A stretch of 64,000 bases of DNA from Eutreptiella sp. 'Long Island Sound 2002'. Taxonomy: Eukaryota > Euglenozoa > Euglenophyceae > Eutreptiales > Eutreptiaceae. Positions 45,023 to 55,765 of this stretch are shown here, piece by piece. Every line of letters starts with the position of its first letter. Positions within the stretch are counted from its first letter, which is position 1. The stretch covers positions 32,075,759 through 32,139,758 of the forward strand of contig OZ038388.1 in the NCBI GenBank assembly GCA_964036045.1. The letters run 5' to 3'. The notes beneath the pieces are model-generated. The model was not told the DNA's origin, searched no databases, and saw nothing but the letters and a program-made list of their open reading frames with translations. Position numbers and translations under genes: made by a program.

Positions 45023-46608
45023 CTGAAGAAAGCAGGTACCATACACATAACATTCGCCTTTTTGGGTACACACACTGATGTTCTGCATGGGGTAGCACCC
45101 GAAGCAAACTGGGGAGGAGAAATCATGCACAGAACTAACTTCCAGAAAGAATGTCTAGAACATTCATTCAAAGAACAACCCCAGCTGGCATTGCGCCACT
45201 GTTGAGCACCGTTCCGGCCCCTAGCCAGTGTTTTGCGATCCTTCAACTCTGTTCCGAACAAAAGGTGAATTAAAATTGACCTCCCACCCTGAGCCGCTCC
45301 ACGGATTCATTCCCAAGTTGAGACGAATTCTGTTATGAGCCTTGCACTCCCATGGGACGTAAACTGAGCTAAACAGAAATGGCAATGTAAAACAAAAAAA
45401 GTCCAAAACCAACAAGCCCCATGACAAAAACTGCCCTAGCCATTAAAATTTCACTGCAATAAAACTGGAGAGTTGATACTAAAGTATAGAAACACATACA
45501 GATTTTGCATTGAAAATTCTGCCAGCGTGGAAAAGCTGGCGCGGCTTTTTTGGCCCTGCATGATGCACACTTTGGTACCGGGCCTCAGACTGCGACATGC
45601 GACCAAGGGTCCCATCTCGACCATGGGCCCCACCTCGTGTCACACCCCTACTTAAGAGGGCTGTCAACCATTAGAAAGTTGACCACTCTCCATGAGATGG
45701 CACAGAGTTGCAGAAACAGCCCTCAAAACAAGACGAGGTGGTGCAACGAGCTTATTTTATATGTACCTGGGGTGGAGAGCACAAATGCTAACCCTGCCCA
45801 AGGCAGGACCTGTCCAACTGGACACTCGCAGGTGAGAAACACCCACTTTGAGTAAATACAATAAAAACCACGCTAGGGTTGACATAATGGGTGGGGTGGT
45901 TGGAGGTGTGTGGTCCCTCTTAAGTACCCCCCGTTGCGAGACCAACACTAAAATCCCAAAATTCGGCGGAGTCAACAGATACTGTTGTTCTGACAATGGG
46001 GGTACCTGTAAGGGGCAAAGCAGGACATGGTTCCTAAAATTGCAGAAACAACACCGACTGTTGCTTTGGCAAGGGTGTTGCTCTCGCAGGAGAGGGTGTG
46101 GGTGTCTTGCTTCAACCAAAGCCTTGGCCCACTTGGGGCAGCTAGCCCTGTGCTTCCTGCCAATTGGGAGGTGTGTTTAAACTCACCCAACACAACTCTG
46201 TCTGAGGAACTACATTGAAAAAACAACAGGGGGGAGGGTTGTCAAAGGGATTCAAAACGAAATTAAAGTAGCCACAAATTGAGGAATGCAGTAAAATTAT
46301 TCGGGAGGGGGTCAAGTGGGGAGTGTCAGAGAGCCATGGGCGTGGAGTCAAAATTCTACGCAACAACTATAAACCACGGTATGCGCGCCACCCATGGGCA
46401 CTACACAGACAGCACCACTGATCACAAGAAACACAAACGAGGCAACTGCAAACTCCAATCCCCAAGTACCATCCTTCCCTTCCTCCACCACCATCACCAC
46501 ATGCAAGTTGCATGCAAAGCTACACACTTTGTGAATGCTGTCTTGGCTTCGCCTATTAGTGAAATCCCCAACTTGAGACTCATGATTTCAGAGAACGCAT
46601 CAGCATAC
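45023..46608 (-). other. Giant-gene intron 10
   Basis: About 1.6 kb of mixed composition with no repeat family or gene recognised. Confidence 0.45.
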
Positions 46609-46747
46609 AGGGGGATGTAAGACGTGGTGTTGACAGCAATGGAGCTTTCAGTCATTGGCGTTGGGACATAGGCCAATTGGCCAAAGCTGACCCCTCCAGT
46701 GAGGTACACCTTGCTGCCCACAGCACTTGCGGCCTGCCCCAATTCCG
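46609..46747 (-). CDS. Giant gene exon 10: kelch-like repeat
   Basis: 139 bases after TCGTTCTGCAG. It encodes ELGQAASAVGSKVYLTGGVS, a kelch core (AAS.VGSKVYLTGG), then a Thr/Ser-rich strand with an NTTS site. The donor CCCCCT/GTATGC was chosen because it leaves the two bases exon 11 requires. The open frame continues past it. Confidence 0.7.
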
Positions 46748-47719
46748 CTGCAGAACGAAAGAAGAAGTTCGACCATCTTTGTCTCTTGGCCGGTGTCCAA
46801 TTCTCCACAACATAATGCCTGTGCCCACCTCAGCCCACCCACTTCCCCATCAGCAGCCCAAACACCGACACCAACCACCACATCAGTGCTGGGTCTCCCA
46901 ATCCTTGGGACTTCTCTGCATCCACAAACCCATATCTCTTGGGAAAATCTTTGATTTTGGGGTTTGAGAAAAAAAATCCATCCAGCAAAATGGTATGACA
47001 CATAACCGAAAGTGCCAAGAGGAGCCTATGCACGGACTTTCCTTGTTGCCACAAAATACACAGATCGTATGCCATTCAAAATTGATACCACCATTTAAAT
47101 GGGCCTGAAGGGCCCGGGGAAAATTACAGTGCAAAGCAGTGAGCTGCCATTCTATCATAGAATACCTTGAGAAAACTGCCAACAACTGTCAAATGGCCAT
47201 TCGTTGACCCGGACTTTCCATGTGGGAAAACACCCTCTGTACCCGTGCCAATTGTCCTGTCTGAAAATGGCTGAAAAGTTCGGCCCAAGTTGTCTTCAGG
47301 CTGGGCATTGTTGCATGCAAGCAGTGTTTGACTCCCAGGCTCACTGCGGAGCCCACATTAAAAGCCTTGCAGAAGATATGCACGCCCCCCCCGCAAATGC
47401 CCCCCCCCCCTTTGGGTCTCAAGAAATCTACCCATTGAAAAACCCTCCTCAGACGAAGGCCTGAAGCAGCAACTGAGAGCAGAGGTGTGCAGAGCAGCAA
47501 AACGCACAGCACTGCATCCTGGCCACCATCTTCATGTCCATGGCCAAATCCAAATCCCTGTCCATTGCAGAAAAACACACAGCAGCTCAACGGACAATAC
47601 ACAACATGTTGCCCTCCCCTTAAACACCCCACGCCACCACCACACACCTATTAACCCCCCAACAGCCACCGAAAACCTTGCATTCAGTGAGGATCCTCTC
47701 AGCCCCAGGAGGGAGGCAG

Positions 47720-47945
47720 GTGTTTTAAACAACAGCACGACACTAAAATTTTTCAAAAATAAAAGACATTTTGCAGCCAGTAACATCCGAGAGATAATTC
47801 CATTGCCTTCAGCAAGGCACCTCAAAGAGGGTAGTGTGCCATTAAGGCTGAGAAGATGGTGGGGGTCACGTACCCTTGAAGGGCCCACGGCCTTGGCTAT
47901 GTGGGCCTAGCAGCCGCCATGGGGCCCCCCATGGGTGCTCAAGCT
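47720..47945 (+). repeat. Dispersed repeat family B plus terminal motif
   Basis: ATTCCATTGCCTTCAGCAAG with GCACCTCAAAGAG, followed about 45 bases later by GGCTATGTGGGCCTAGCAGCC and CCATGGGTGCT. Confidence 0.65.
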
Positions 47946-48179
47946 GACAAAATGAATAAATTTTCATTCACATTCTGCTGCCGTCTCCCCTGTTGAACGA
48001 CTCTCTGGGTTCAAGCTGCCAAGGACCTTGCTGTCTTGGCTCCAATAAGGCTAAAGAGCATGTTTTGCATCCAAGCACAAAGGACGGGTTTTCACTTTCA
48101 CCCATACCAGTCACTTCAGCATCCCCCCCCAAAACAACCAACGGCCAAGCGAGGCGAAAAGCACACAAAATGTCCAAAT

Positions 48180-48880
48180 GGGTCTAAATGGGATATTTCA
48201 TCATTGAGGGTGGTCACAACGTCCAAAAAGATGGTTCCAAAATATGAGCATGTCACCCACCAGTCCCTTGGAAATGACCCCAAGCCAACATCCAAAGGCC
48301 CAATGCTTAACATTGGATATTTTTGACCATTCTGGGTGGTCACAATATCGAAAAAGTCAGTGTGAGAAATTTCCATTGCTCAGTTGTTGAGGCTGAAAAC
48401 TATAATTGCACCAAGTCCCTTGGAAAGGGGCCTCCCCGTGGCCAAATGGGGTGAAAAACACATGAAGAGGGTCTCAAACCACCTTTACATCGCACATTTT
48501 GGTTGTTCACAACATATAAAAAAAATTAGTTTTGTAAATTTCGATTTTTGAGCTGTTGAGGTTGAACACTGCATACTCAAGGTGTGCACCAGTCTGACAA
48601 GCTGTGGAAAGGGGAATATCATGCTTGAGGCTTGTGCAACTTCTCATGGGAGTCATGGATCAGGGGATCCTGCGCACACATAATTTGGGTGAGACAGTTT
48701 TGCGGTTCATACGCATGCCAATTGGCTGACAGCACACAAGGTCACTTGTCAACAAAATGCTGTGCTGCACTGTGTTGTCACCCTGCACCCCACGGCCAAA
48801 TGGGGTGAAAAGCACATGCAGAGGGTCAAAAACAGGCTTTACATGGATATTTCATCATTGTGGTGGTCACAATGTCATAC
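48180..48880 (-). repeat. Diverged satellite units, inverted relative to those at 11.8-15.2 kb
   Basis: GTGGTCACAA(T/C)(A/G)TC followed by AAAAAG, then ATTTCGATTTTTGAGCTGTTGAGG, repeats about four times. It is the reverse complement of the CAGCTCAAAAATCGAAGTTT...ATTGTGACCACC order in the intron-26 arrays, with many substitutions and no G run in most units. Confidence 0.65.
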
Positions 48881-48884
48881 AGCA

Positions 48885-49330
48885 ATTTCAGGGGTTTCGG
48901 AGGGGGCATGGCCCTGACTACACAGGCCTGCCTGCTACTACATGGGTCCCCATGGTGCTAGAGCACCCATATTGAAACCAAATGACGACCCCAACCCATC
49001 CACAGCGAATGAAAGATGGTCCAAAAAAAAATTAAAATTTCAAAAACACCCACCGAGCCTACCATCCGCAATTGAGCTTTGAGCCCTGGCTACATGGGCC
49101 TAGCTACCGTGATGTGAGTCCTCACGGGTGCTAGAGTACCTTATTGATACCAAATGATGACCCGAACCCATCCCAAGGGCCTTGGAAGGTTTGGACCATG
49201 TTCCTGGCTGGCTACATAGGCCTAGCAGCTGCTAAGTGGGTCTTGAAGGATGCTAGAGTACCCCTATTGCCACCAACTGGTGACCCAAACCCACACCAAA
49301 TGAAGGTTTTCGGAAAAAGCCAAAGTTTCA
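48885..49330 (+). repeat. Dispersed repeat family B, three degenerate tandem copies
   Basis: Three successive blocks of TACA.(G/A)GGCCT...CTAC..TGGGTCC(C)CA.GGTGCTAGAG.ACC...ACCAAATGA.GACCC at about 48905, 49085 and 49210. Confidence 0.7.
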
Positions 49331-50034
49331 AACCAATGCCACATGAGTGCTCAATACCGCAACACCCAAGCGACCCCCAGGGGTTGTGCCTGTGCATCGA
49401 TACATGTGGGCTACTATTGCCAGGGGCTGCCACCAACTGATCTGTTGGCCTACATACTGTGGGAGCTACCATAGATGACTGATGAGGGCTCGGTGTAGGT
49501 AGGCATCAGTGCAGGTAGATGCCAGTGCAGAAGTGGAGGGTTGCACATGGGTAACACCACATGCGGATACTGCTGCAGGCTGGTCCCCAACCTATGCCTA
49601 CAGGTACGACTGCAGGCAGAGACTGGTGCATGGAGACCCTGGACGTCCACACGCGGAGACTGGGACAGGTAGATGCTGTGTGATCGCTTACTGCACGCTG
49701 CAAGCACGCCACAGGCGCAGGCACTGCAGGGGAAGGGTGTTTAGCACAAGGGTAATTGGCACTGCATTGATTCTCCTTGATTTTGGGGAAAGAAGTAGGT
49801 TGAACAGGTGCAATGGTGAGGCACAAGACTCAAAGCGGACAAGAATGTTGCAATAAACACTCCCACGGTTCATAAAGGGTACAATTACCCAAATTGCACA
49901 CTGCATGATTAGCACCCCCTGTGGCTAGCTTGGATACTCTCCTCTTGACTTTCCTACTCCTCCTAGCCTAAGGCCCCAGGTCTAGGGCCTACGAGAACCA
50001 GAACCAGAACCCCACCCCCTAAAAAGTGGGGTTT

Positions 50035-50300
50035 CAGTGGTGGTGGTCGTCGGGGGGGGGGGGGTCCAGGGGGGGTCCCAACCAAAACCTCATTGGGGGA
50101 TCCAGTTATTGGAGGAAAAAAAAAAGATTTTACAAGGGGTAAACCAATTCAACCCCTTTGGGTAGGGTGTGCGAATGGGGTTCATGGTTTTCATCTGACA
50201 ACCTCTCCAAAATGATTCCAACAAAAATCATGACTTTGGGGTCAAAAAAAATGCCGGGGGGGGGGGGGGCATTTTCGATTTTTGACCCCCAAGCCCCCCA
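50035..50300 (-). repeat. Truncated inverted fragment of the satellite-bearing element
   Basis: Read on the minus strand it gives CCCTACCCAAAGGGGTTGAA, CCCCTTGTAAAATC, CAATAA and CCCCCAATGAG.TTTTGGT, in the same order as 11281-11380. Arms and satellite are missing. Confidence 0.7.
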
Positions 50301-50812
50301 TCTCCCAAGCTGGTGCCCCAGGGGCCTGAGGGGTTACAATCGCAAAAAAAAAAATCATTTCATTTCATTTCATCTTCTAAATTGATCATCTTACAAAGGG
50401 TTAAATCCCCTTTCATACATTGCAGTATGCCATGCGAATACCCCTCAAAACAGGGGTATATGGCGCTTGCACTTGCGCTTGATCGGCTACATAACGCCTG
50501 TTTGTCCAGAGTGGGACCCACCAAAGTGGCTATATAACCCCTGCCGTCTCAGGGTTCCCACAGTCGGAAAAGGGGGCTGGAAGGCCTCGGCCACGTGGCA
50601 CTATCCTGGGCCCAAAGAAGGGGAGGGGGAGGGGGGGGGCGTACTACAATTTCCTGTTGAGGTCAATGGCCTCAGAAAAGTGTAAGAGAGAGGGCCTTTC
50701 ACAAAGAAACAATCGACACGCAGCAACATGCATATCCAACAATAAACACAAAACCTCAACAAATGCACACAAACACAAATCCACACAGGCGAGCAACCAC
50801 TTGGACACACAC

Positions 50813-51269
50813 CAGGCTGCTGCCAACAGACACGAATCTCCGCTGCGGTCACATTCAAACGGGCGTCATCATTCGGACTCAAATCTCTGAACTCCAGCAG
50901 CCACTCGCCAGCCAAGGACATGTTTGACGGGTTGGTCGCCAGGATGTCAAGCATCCACTGTGACGAGCCATACAGCCTTGGGTTGTCGTACGTGCTATTC
51001 GCCATTTCCTCCGCCGAACCAGGAAACGAGTATATCGACATCAAGGGATCAGTGACACCTGCCTTGAATCGCACCCAACTACCGTATCCCCCAGCATCCG
51101 TGACAGGCCAAACGGCATCAATGTGCGTCTCAAATGTCGGGATGAAGGTTCGGTTGTTAGGGTCGGTCAGGCGGATCTCGAAGTCGCGGGTGATGTTTAT
51201 GGGCCTCGTGGCGTGGGCCTGGATAGTGAGCTCGAAATCAGTGATGTAACTTTCAACCGCTACAGGCAT
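50813..51269 (-). CDS. Giant gene exon 9: P-domain-like beta sandwich
   Basis: 457 bases after CATCAG. It encodes YITDFELTIQAHATRPINIT, later SSQWMLDILATNPSNMSLAG and EWLLEFRDLSPNDDARLNVT. The closing pattern (GEW.L...D....D.ARLN...I.VCW) resembles the proprotein-convertase P domain, a small beta sandwich also found in extracellular proteins. Several NxS/T sites are present. The donor CCTG/GTGTGT leaves one base for exon 10. Confidence 0.7.
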
Positions 51270-52145
51270 CTGATGAATGCAGGGGAGAGCACAACAGGTC
51301 AATGGGGTTGCCGTTGCAGGGGAGAGAAGCAACTCACATGGAACTATGTGGGTGTGGCTGCACACAGCAGCATGGCAGGGGCTGTCTTGGGCAAGCAGCA
51401 GCGGGGAAATATTCAGAGGCAAGGGGCATCATTTGCAGACAGATGGGGACCCCTGCTCCACAGCATCCCTTCACCGTCATGGGCAATCAGCACCTCTGGT
51501 TCTGCACAGGGAACACACGCAAAGCCGCTGTGCAGCACACGTTCATTGTTGTTGCTGAGTACAGAAAATAACATATACAGAGGAAATCCAAATGCGTGTT
51601 GGGGGATGGGGACATTGGCACACCTGTAAAATTGGGGAAACACAATCAGAAAAAGAAGCCCATTTCGGCGGGTGGAATTCTGTGTGCGGGTGCACATCCT
51701 CGCGTGCCCACTACGCAAAGGGGGATGCGCACACAAAATGGAACGGGAAACGGCATACTAACGAAGTATGCCAGGGGTTGCGTGGAGAACTGTAGGATAT
51801 CCAGCAGCTGGACTGACTGAGCTCTGCACATAGTAACGATGAGGCATGCCACTGCCTCCAAAGGTACAATGTCTTGCCTCTTGGGTGCATCAGGGACACT
51901 CTTCGCATGGAAGCTGGGCAGGACGTTTTAAATCCAAGTACAAAAAACTCGGACCATTCAGAAGTCAGCTCATTATTTAGGCAGAGACTTAAACGGCACT
52001 TGAAGGGCAACCAACGGCACTTGAAGGGCATCCAACGGCGGTTGGAGGTCAACGTTTTCCAACAAAGCAAAAGAAAAATTACTGAAAAAGCGCCTGAAGT
52101 TGAAGTGGGGTTTCCCTGAAGCCCAAACACGGGGATGGCACATAC
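51270..52145 (-). other. Giant-gene intron 8
   Basis: About 0.9 kb. GGGCAACCAACGGCACTTGAA-type 21-base units repeat two or three times near 51990-52050. No other feature is seen. Confidence 0.45.
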
Positions 52146-52538
52146 AATGTAGCGGACTTGCTGGTAATTATCAGGGTATGGTGGCTCTGGCCCAGGAAGC
52201 CACCACGCTACTGACTTATTGGTGTCGTTGTAGTCGGTGACATTGAATGTCTCAAAGACCCTGGACAGGGCGAAGCAGCGGCTGGCCGGTGGGCTGAAGA
52301 CCAGGGAACCTCCAAACTCAGGGGAAGTATGGGGGGACGTAGCCCCAAAGGGTCTGCGCTCCTCGGTCCCCAGCCCAGACTTCATTGTGAAATAGTATCC
52401 ACCAGGCGCGATATCAGCGTCGTACTCATTATTCGTGAAGACACCAATTTCCAGTGTCGAGTAGATGTAGAAAGAGTAGACACCGCCGTAGGCACTTGCA
52501 CGCAGATTCAGCGTTGGGAATAACCCTGGATAGCGCAT
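52146..52538 (-). CDS. Giant gene exon 8: beta-rich segment
   Basis: 131 codons, phase 0 at both ends, acceptor TCTGCACAG, donor ATT/GTATGT. It encodes YGGVYSFYIYSTLEIGVFTN, then DADIAPGGYYFTMKSGLGTE and FNVTDYNDTNKSVAWWLPGP. The aromatic strands and NxT/S sites suit an extracellular beta fold. No family is recognised. Confidence 0.72.
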
Positions 52539-53136
52539 CTGTGCAGATAGCAGGCGATCTGGGGCAACAAGTGGAGATCACGCGCGTGTATGCTGCACAA
52601 AATGGCACGAAATCTCAGCAGATAAAAAGGCAGGCGACTGCAAGATGTATATGAAACAAAGAAGCAAGATGCTTCATGTTGTGCGGGAGGTGCCACCACC
52701 AGCCACATGGCAGGCAGTGGAAACACTGCACTGCCAAGCATATGACTACAGCATGGAGACACACTTCCAATGCATGCCTCCACAAAAAATAACCAGGCTG
52801 AACTGACTAAACTTGGCGCCACAGCGGCCAGGACACTTTTTGCACTTGCAAGCCTGCTCAAAAACAATGGGGCAGTCCCCACTGGTGTGTGCCCAAAATG
52901 TTCACAATTTTATGGGTATCTCAAATGTGCCTGTTGTGGGCGGAGAATTGGGCACCAACCCCCCACGTTACAATTGTAGCCAGCTAGTGGGCTCGAATAT
53001 TTTTCGACGCTGCCCAGGAATCCTTTCCTTCTGGCTTGCAGTTTGTGTAATTATTGCTGCAGGGTGTATTGCAGCTGTGGCAGTTGGTGTAATTATTGAC
53101 CCAGGGTATATTGTCAACATCGAGTTCAGCCCCAAC
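52539..53136 (-). other. Giant-gene intron 7
   Basis: About 0.6 kb. GGTGTAATTATTG occurs twice (about 53044 as TGTGTAATTATTG and 53088). No other feature is seen. Confidence 0.4.
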
Positions 53137-53223
53137 CTGAAGCAAATACATGACACGATTGCGTGGGTCAGCATCAATCCCTGGAACGCTAATGCTGATG
53201 TGGCAAGGAAGAAGATTGTTGAC
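53137..53223 (-). CDS. Giant gene exon 7: short segment
   Basis: 29 codons, phase 0 at both ends. It encodes VNNLLPCHISISVPGIDADP then RNRVMYLLQ. The acceptor is AATCAGAG and the donor CAG/GTTGGG is weak. The open frame runs on with VGAELDVDNIPW and N/C-rich residues, so the exon could be longer. Confidence 0.5.
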
Positions 53224-53744
53224 CTCTGATTGTTCTCCTGTCGAAACCTTCCAAACTATCAGGACAAGATGTGTGACCAGACGCCTCAATATGGCATGCC
53301 AGGTGTGCCTCAAGCGTCCCGTCAGAAGCCACGCCAGATAGCTTGGAGCCATGTGTTTGTAGGTGTGTATTGGGTGGGGGTGGGGGGGCAGTGGTGCTCT
53401 TGGCCCAGTAATTGTGCAATGTTGAAATAGGTCTGCAACTTCTTTGCATTGAGCTGCTGATACACAGCTTTTTGCATGCTTTTCTTGTGTGCACGCACGG
53501 GTGTGAATGTGCTGCTTGTGATTCATCCAGGATTGACAAGATGGTTGACATTCACCAGGTGGTGTGCGTGTGTGCGTGTGGCGACCCCGATTCTCTACAA
53601 CCTGTCTCTCGGACGGCCGAAAAACTGTGCCAAGCCTTTGCGCAATAAATTTTCCATGTAGCCCACTGCTTGTGTGCCTGCCCTGCCATGTGCGTCCATG
53701 CATATTTGTAGGATTTTGTGGTCTCTTCGTCTGTGTGAGCGAGC

Positions 53745-53746
<2 letters not shown>

Positions 53747-53780
<34 letters not shown>
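53747..53780. repeat. (GT)n microsatellite
   Basis: About 16 uninterrupted GT units in intron 6. Confidence 0.95.
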
Positions 53781-53781
<1 letters not shown>

Positions 53782-53956
53782 TGTGTGTTCCCTGGTGTCT
53801 GGCCATCGGGTGAAAGAAGTGTGCATTCATGGGTGTGTCTGCCAACTGCCAGTGGTTGTTGGCTCTTTGCAAAAGGGGGACTGAAGAAATGCACTGCATT
53901 CCGTTGCCTCCACAGTTGGTGATGAACGTGTCACACACGTCACACCATACACACAC

Positions 53957-54027
53957 CTTGCCTGTGACACCAGGTGTGAAAGTGTACTCAGTAAGAAGAG
54001 TCCAATCATTCGGGCTATGTTCACTTC
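53957..54027 (-). CDS. Giant gene exon 6: beta domain, first copy, end
   Basis: 71 bases after CTCTGCAG. It encodes SEHSPNDWTLLTEYTFTPGV, the same W-T-x-[IL]-T strand that follows the KSG.H.G segment in exon 20. The donor AAG/GTGTGT leaves phase 0. Confidence 0.7.
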
Positions 54028-54267
54028 CTGCAGAGGAAAAGAGCAGGGCAGATATGCCGTATTCATGGCACCAGCATAGCTCAGGACTGGAGGCATGCTA
54101 GACATGCGTGCAAGGGTGGAGGATTTGCTCACCCCCCACCACTTTTTCAGGTATTCTCCATACCTGACTGTCCCTGTTCAAGCGTTTTTGTGCAGGACAA
54201 CAAATGCTCTGAGGGCTTGAGAAAGCAAAGATTGATGGAGTACGCGAACAAAACATGCAAAGGAGAC

Positions 54268-54461
54268 CTTTGTAAGACCCAGCCTTGAAATAAATGGACC
54301 ACGTCTGGATGCCTGAAGCGTTGTGAACGTAAATGTCCATTCCAGCGATCTCCACATCATAATGCACATCCACGTCAAAGTACTGCCCTGCCATCCCATC
54401 ATTGAAATACAGGCCATAGTTAAACGTGTTTGCAGGCCGCCGGTCCCTCGTGGTCGGCATA
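54268..54461 (-). CDS. Giant gene exon 5: beta domain, first copy, core
   Basis: 194 bases after CTTGCAG. It encodes NTFNYGLYFNDGMAGQYFDV, then VEIAGMDIYVHNASGIQTWS and IYFKAGSYKG. The GMDI.V......W.I.FK.GSY.G pattern parallels exon 20 (GLTLNIQV...IRVFWKSGTHVG). The donor AAAG/GTCTCC is weak. Phase agrees with exons 4 and 6. Confidence 0.78.
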
Positions 54462-54556
54462 CTGCAAGCAGCAAACAGAGTTGACGCATGCAGGCCCGCG
54501 TGCAGAAGTAATCTGCACAACCCTCCAGATAAGACGTTACAACTCATATCAAAATG

Positions 54557-55415
54557 TCACCGCCCAAACATCAAGTCATTCAGCAATAGATGGGTTGCAT
54601 GGATTGGTACCATGGCCCGCTCCATGGCCATGGTGAACACCACCGGGAGGTGTCCCAGGATGCCCGTGCCGGGCAGCACTGCGACGTCTGTGACCATGGC
54701 CGCCACACGGGGGTCTGCAAGGACCCCGTCTATGTGGGTGCCCGGGTGCGCCCCTTGCCGATGGTAGGAGCACTGCGGGGAGCGCCCTGTGCCCGCTGCA
54801 AAGGCAGTGTCCACGTCCACCAGCCGCTGGGTCAGCAAGTGCCACACGACCACCGGTGGCACCACCCCCAGTTCCCCTAGTGGGAAATTAAAATCCCCGC
54901 CGACGATGAACAGGGTGTTCCCCAGCCGCGCTGCGTACTGGAGTACCGAGTCGCACAGCTCTGCATTGAGCTCCGGGTCGCCCGACACCCCATAGACACG
55001 CAGCAAGTGTAGCACGGTGCTGCCCGTTCGCACGGCGATGCGCACATGTAGGAACCTGGCCGACAACCACAGGTCCCACACCAGCGGGTCCGACTGCCTC
55101 TTTTTGTGCAGCTTTGCTGCCTCCGCGGCGTGCCCGTCGCGCACGAGTACCGCGACGCCCCCCTCCGGAACGTCCCAGATCCTCCGCCCCCATGACTCCA
55201 GAGGTGCTCCCAGAAAACCATCCACCGCCGTTGGCACAACGCCCCGCGTAGCACTCGTAGCACTCGCTCCTTGACGCGGACAGCTTGGTCTCCTGGACCC
55301 GAATGACGTCCACGTCCCATGATGTCACTTCGTCCATGTGTAGACGCAGCGACGTCATGTTGACGATGGCCGCCCGTAGCGGCCCTGGGTGGGGGTGAAC
55401 GTCGCCGCTCAGCAA
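54557..55415 (-). pseudogene. Second non-LTR element: EEP endonuclease domain, frameshifted
   Basis: Minus frame 55415 downwards: LSGDVHPHPGP, NMTSLRLHMDE, VDVIRVQETKLSAS (catalytic Glu). A second frame starting near 55237 continues GRRIWDVPEGGVAVLVRDG, LRVYGVSGDPELN, FIVGGDFNFPLGEL, THIDGVLADP and GILGHLPVVFTM. All EEP motifs are present in two frames, so one frameshift lies at about 55240-55270. The usual final S-D-H reads L-G-H: the His is kept and the Asp is Gly. The frame stops at 54557, only 95 bases from host exon 5, and no RT follows. Confidence 0.8.
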
Positions 55416-55467
55416 CGTTCGCCGCCACGCGGCGACGTGTGCCCGATCTACCCCCCCCCTGCACAGG

Positions 55468-55765
55468 ACAGGTCAAAGCTGGGGCCTGACCAGACCAGAC
55501 CCTTGCATTGGTCAGAGCTGGGCCTACTACACTGGACCCCTAAACAGGTCAAAGCTGGGGCCGAACAGAACTGGACCCCTAGACACGACAGAGCTGGACA
55601 GAGCTGGGGCCTAACAAGACTCGGCCCCTGCACGGGTCAGAGCCGGGGCTTGACAAGACTGGACCCTAAAACAGGTCAAGTGTGGGGCCTGCCTAGGCTA
55701 GACCCCTCCACGGGCGTGTGCACGCTGGAGCGCCATCAGGGCCTGACAAGATTGGACCCTGGCGC
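55468..55765. repeat. Degenerate ~55-60-bp tandem repeat between ORF1 and endonuclease
   Basis: Units of the form AGGTCAAAGCTGGGGCCTGA followed by CAAGACTGGACCCCTA recur about five times with drift. Confidence 0.7.

Larger units (their letters stand above)
46748..50812 (-). other. Giant-gene intron 9, repeat-rich
   Basis: About 4 kb. It holds a terminal-motif copy near 47795-47835, family B copies (47720-47945, 48885-49330), diverged satellite units (48180-48880) and an inverted fragment of the satellite-bearing element (50035-50300). TGCAGGTAGATGC-type short repeats occur at about 49500-49680. No coding exon is seen. Confidence 0.55.

Noticed and set aside
53595-53894. ORFs rich in HTHT or VCVC
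   Set aside because: Translation of the (GT)n microsatellite and its flanks in intron 6.
54557-55415. Endonuclease domain as a cellular DNA-repair nuclease
   Set aside because: The GDVHPHPGP start, VYGVSGDPELN and the position behind an ORF1-like frame on the same strand are retroelement traits. It is frameshifted.
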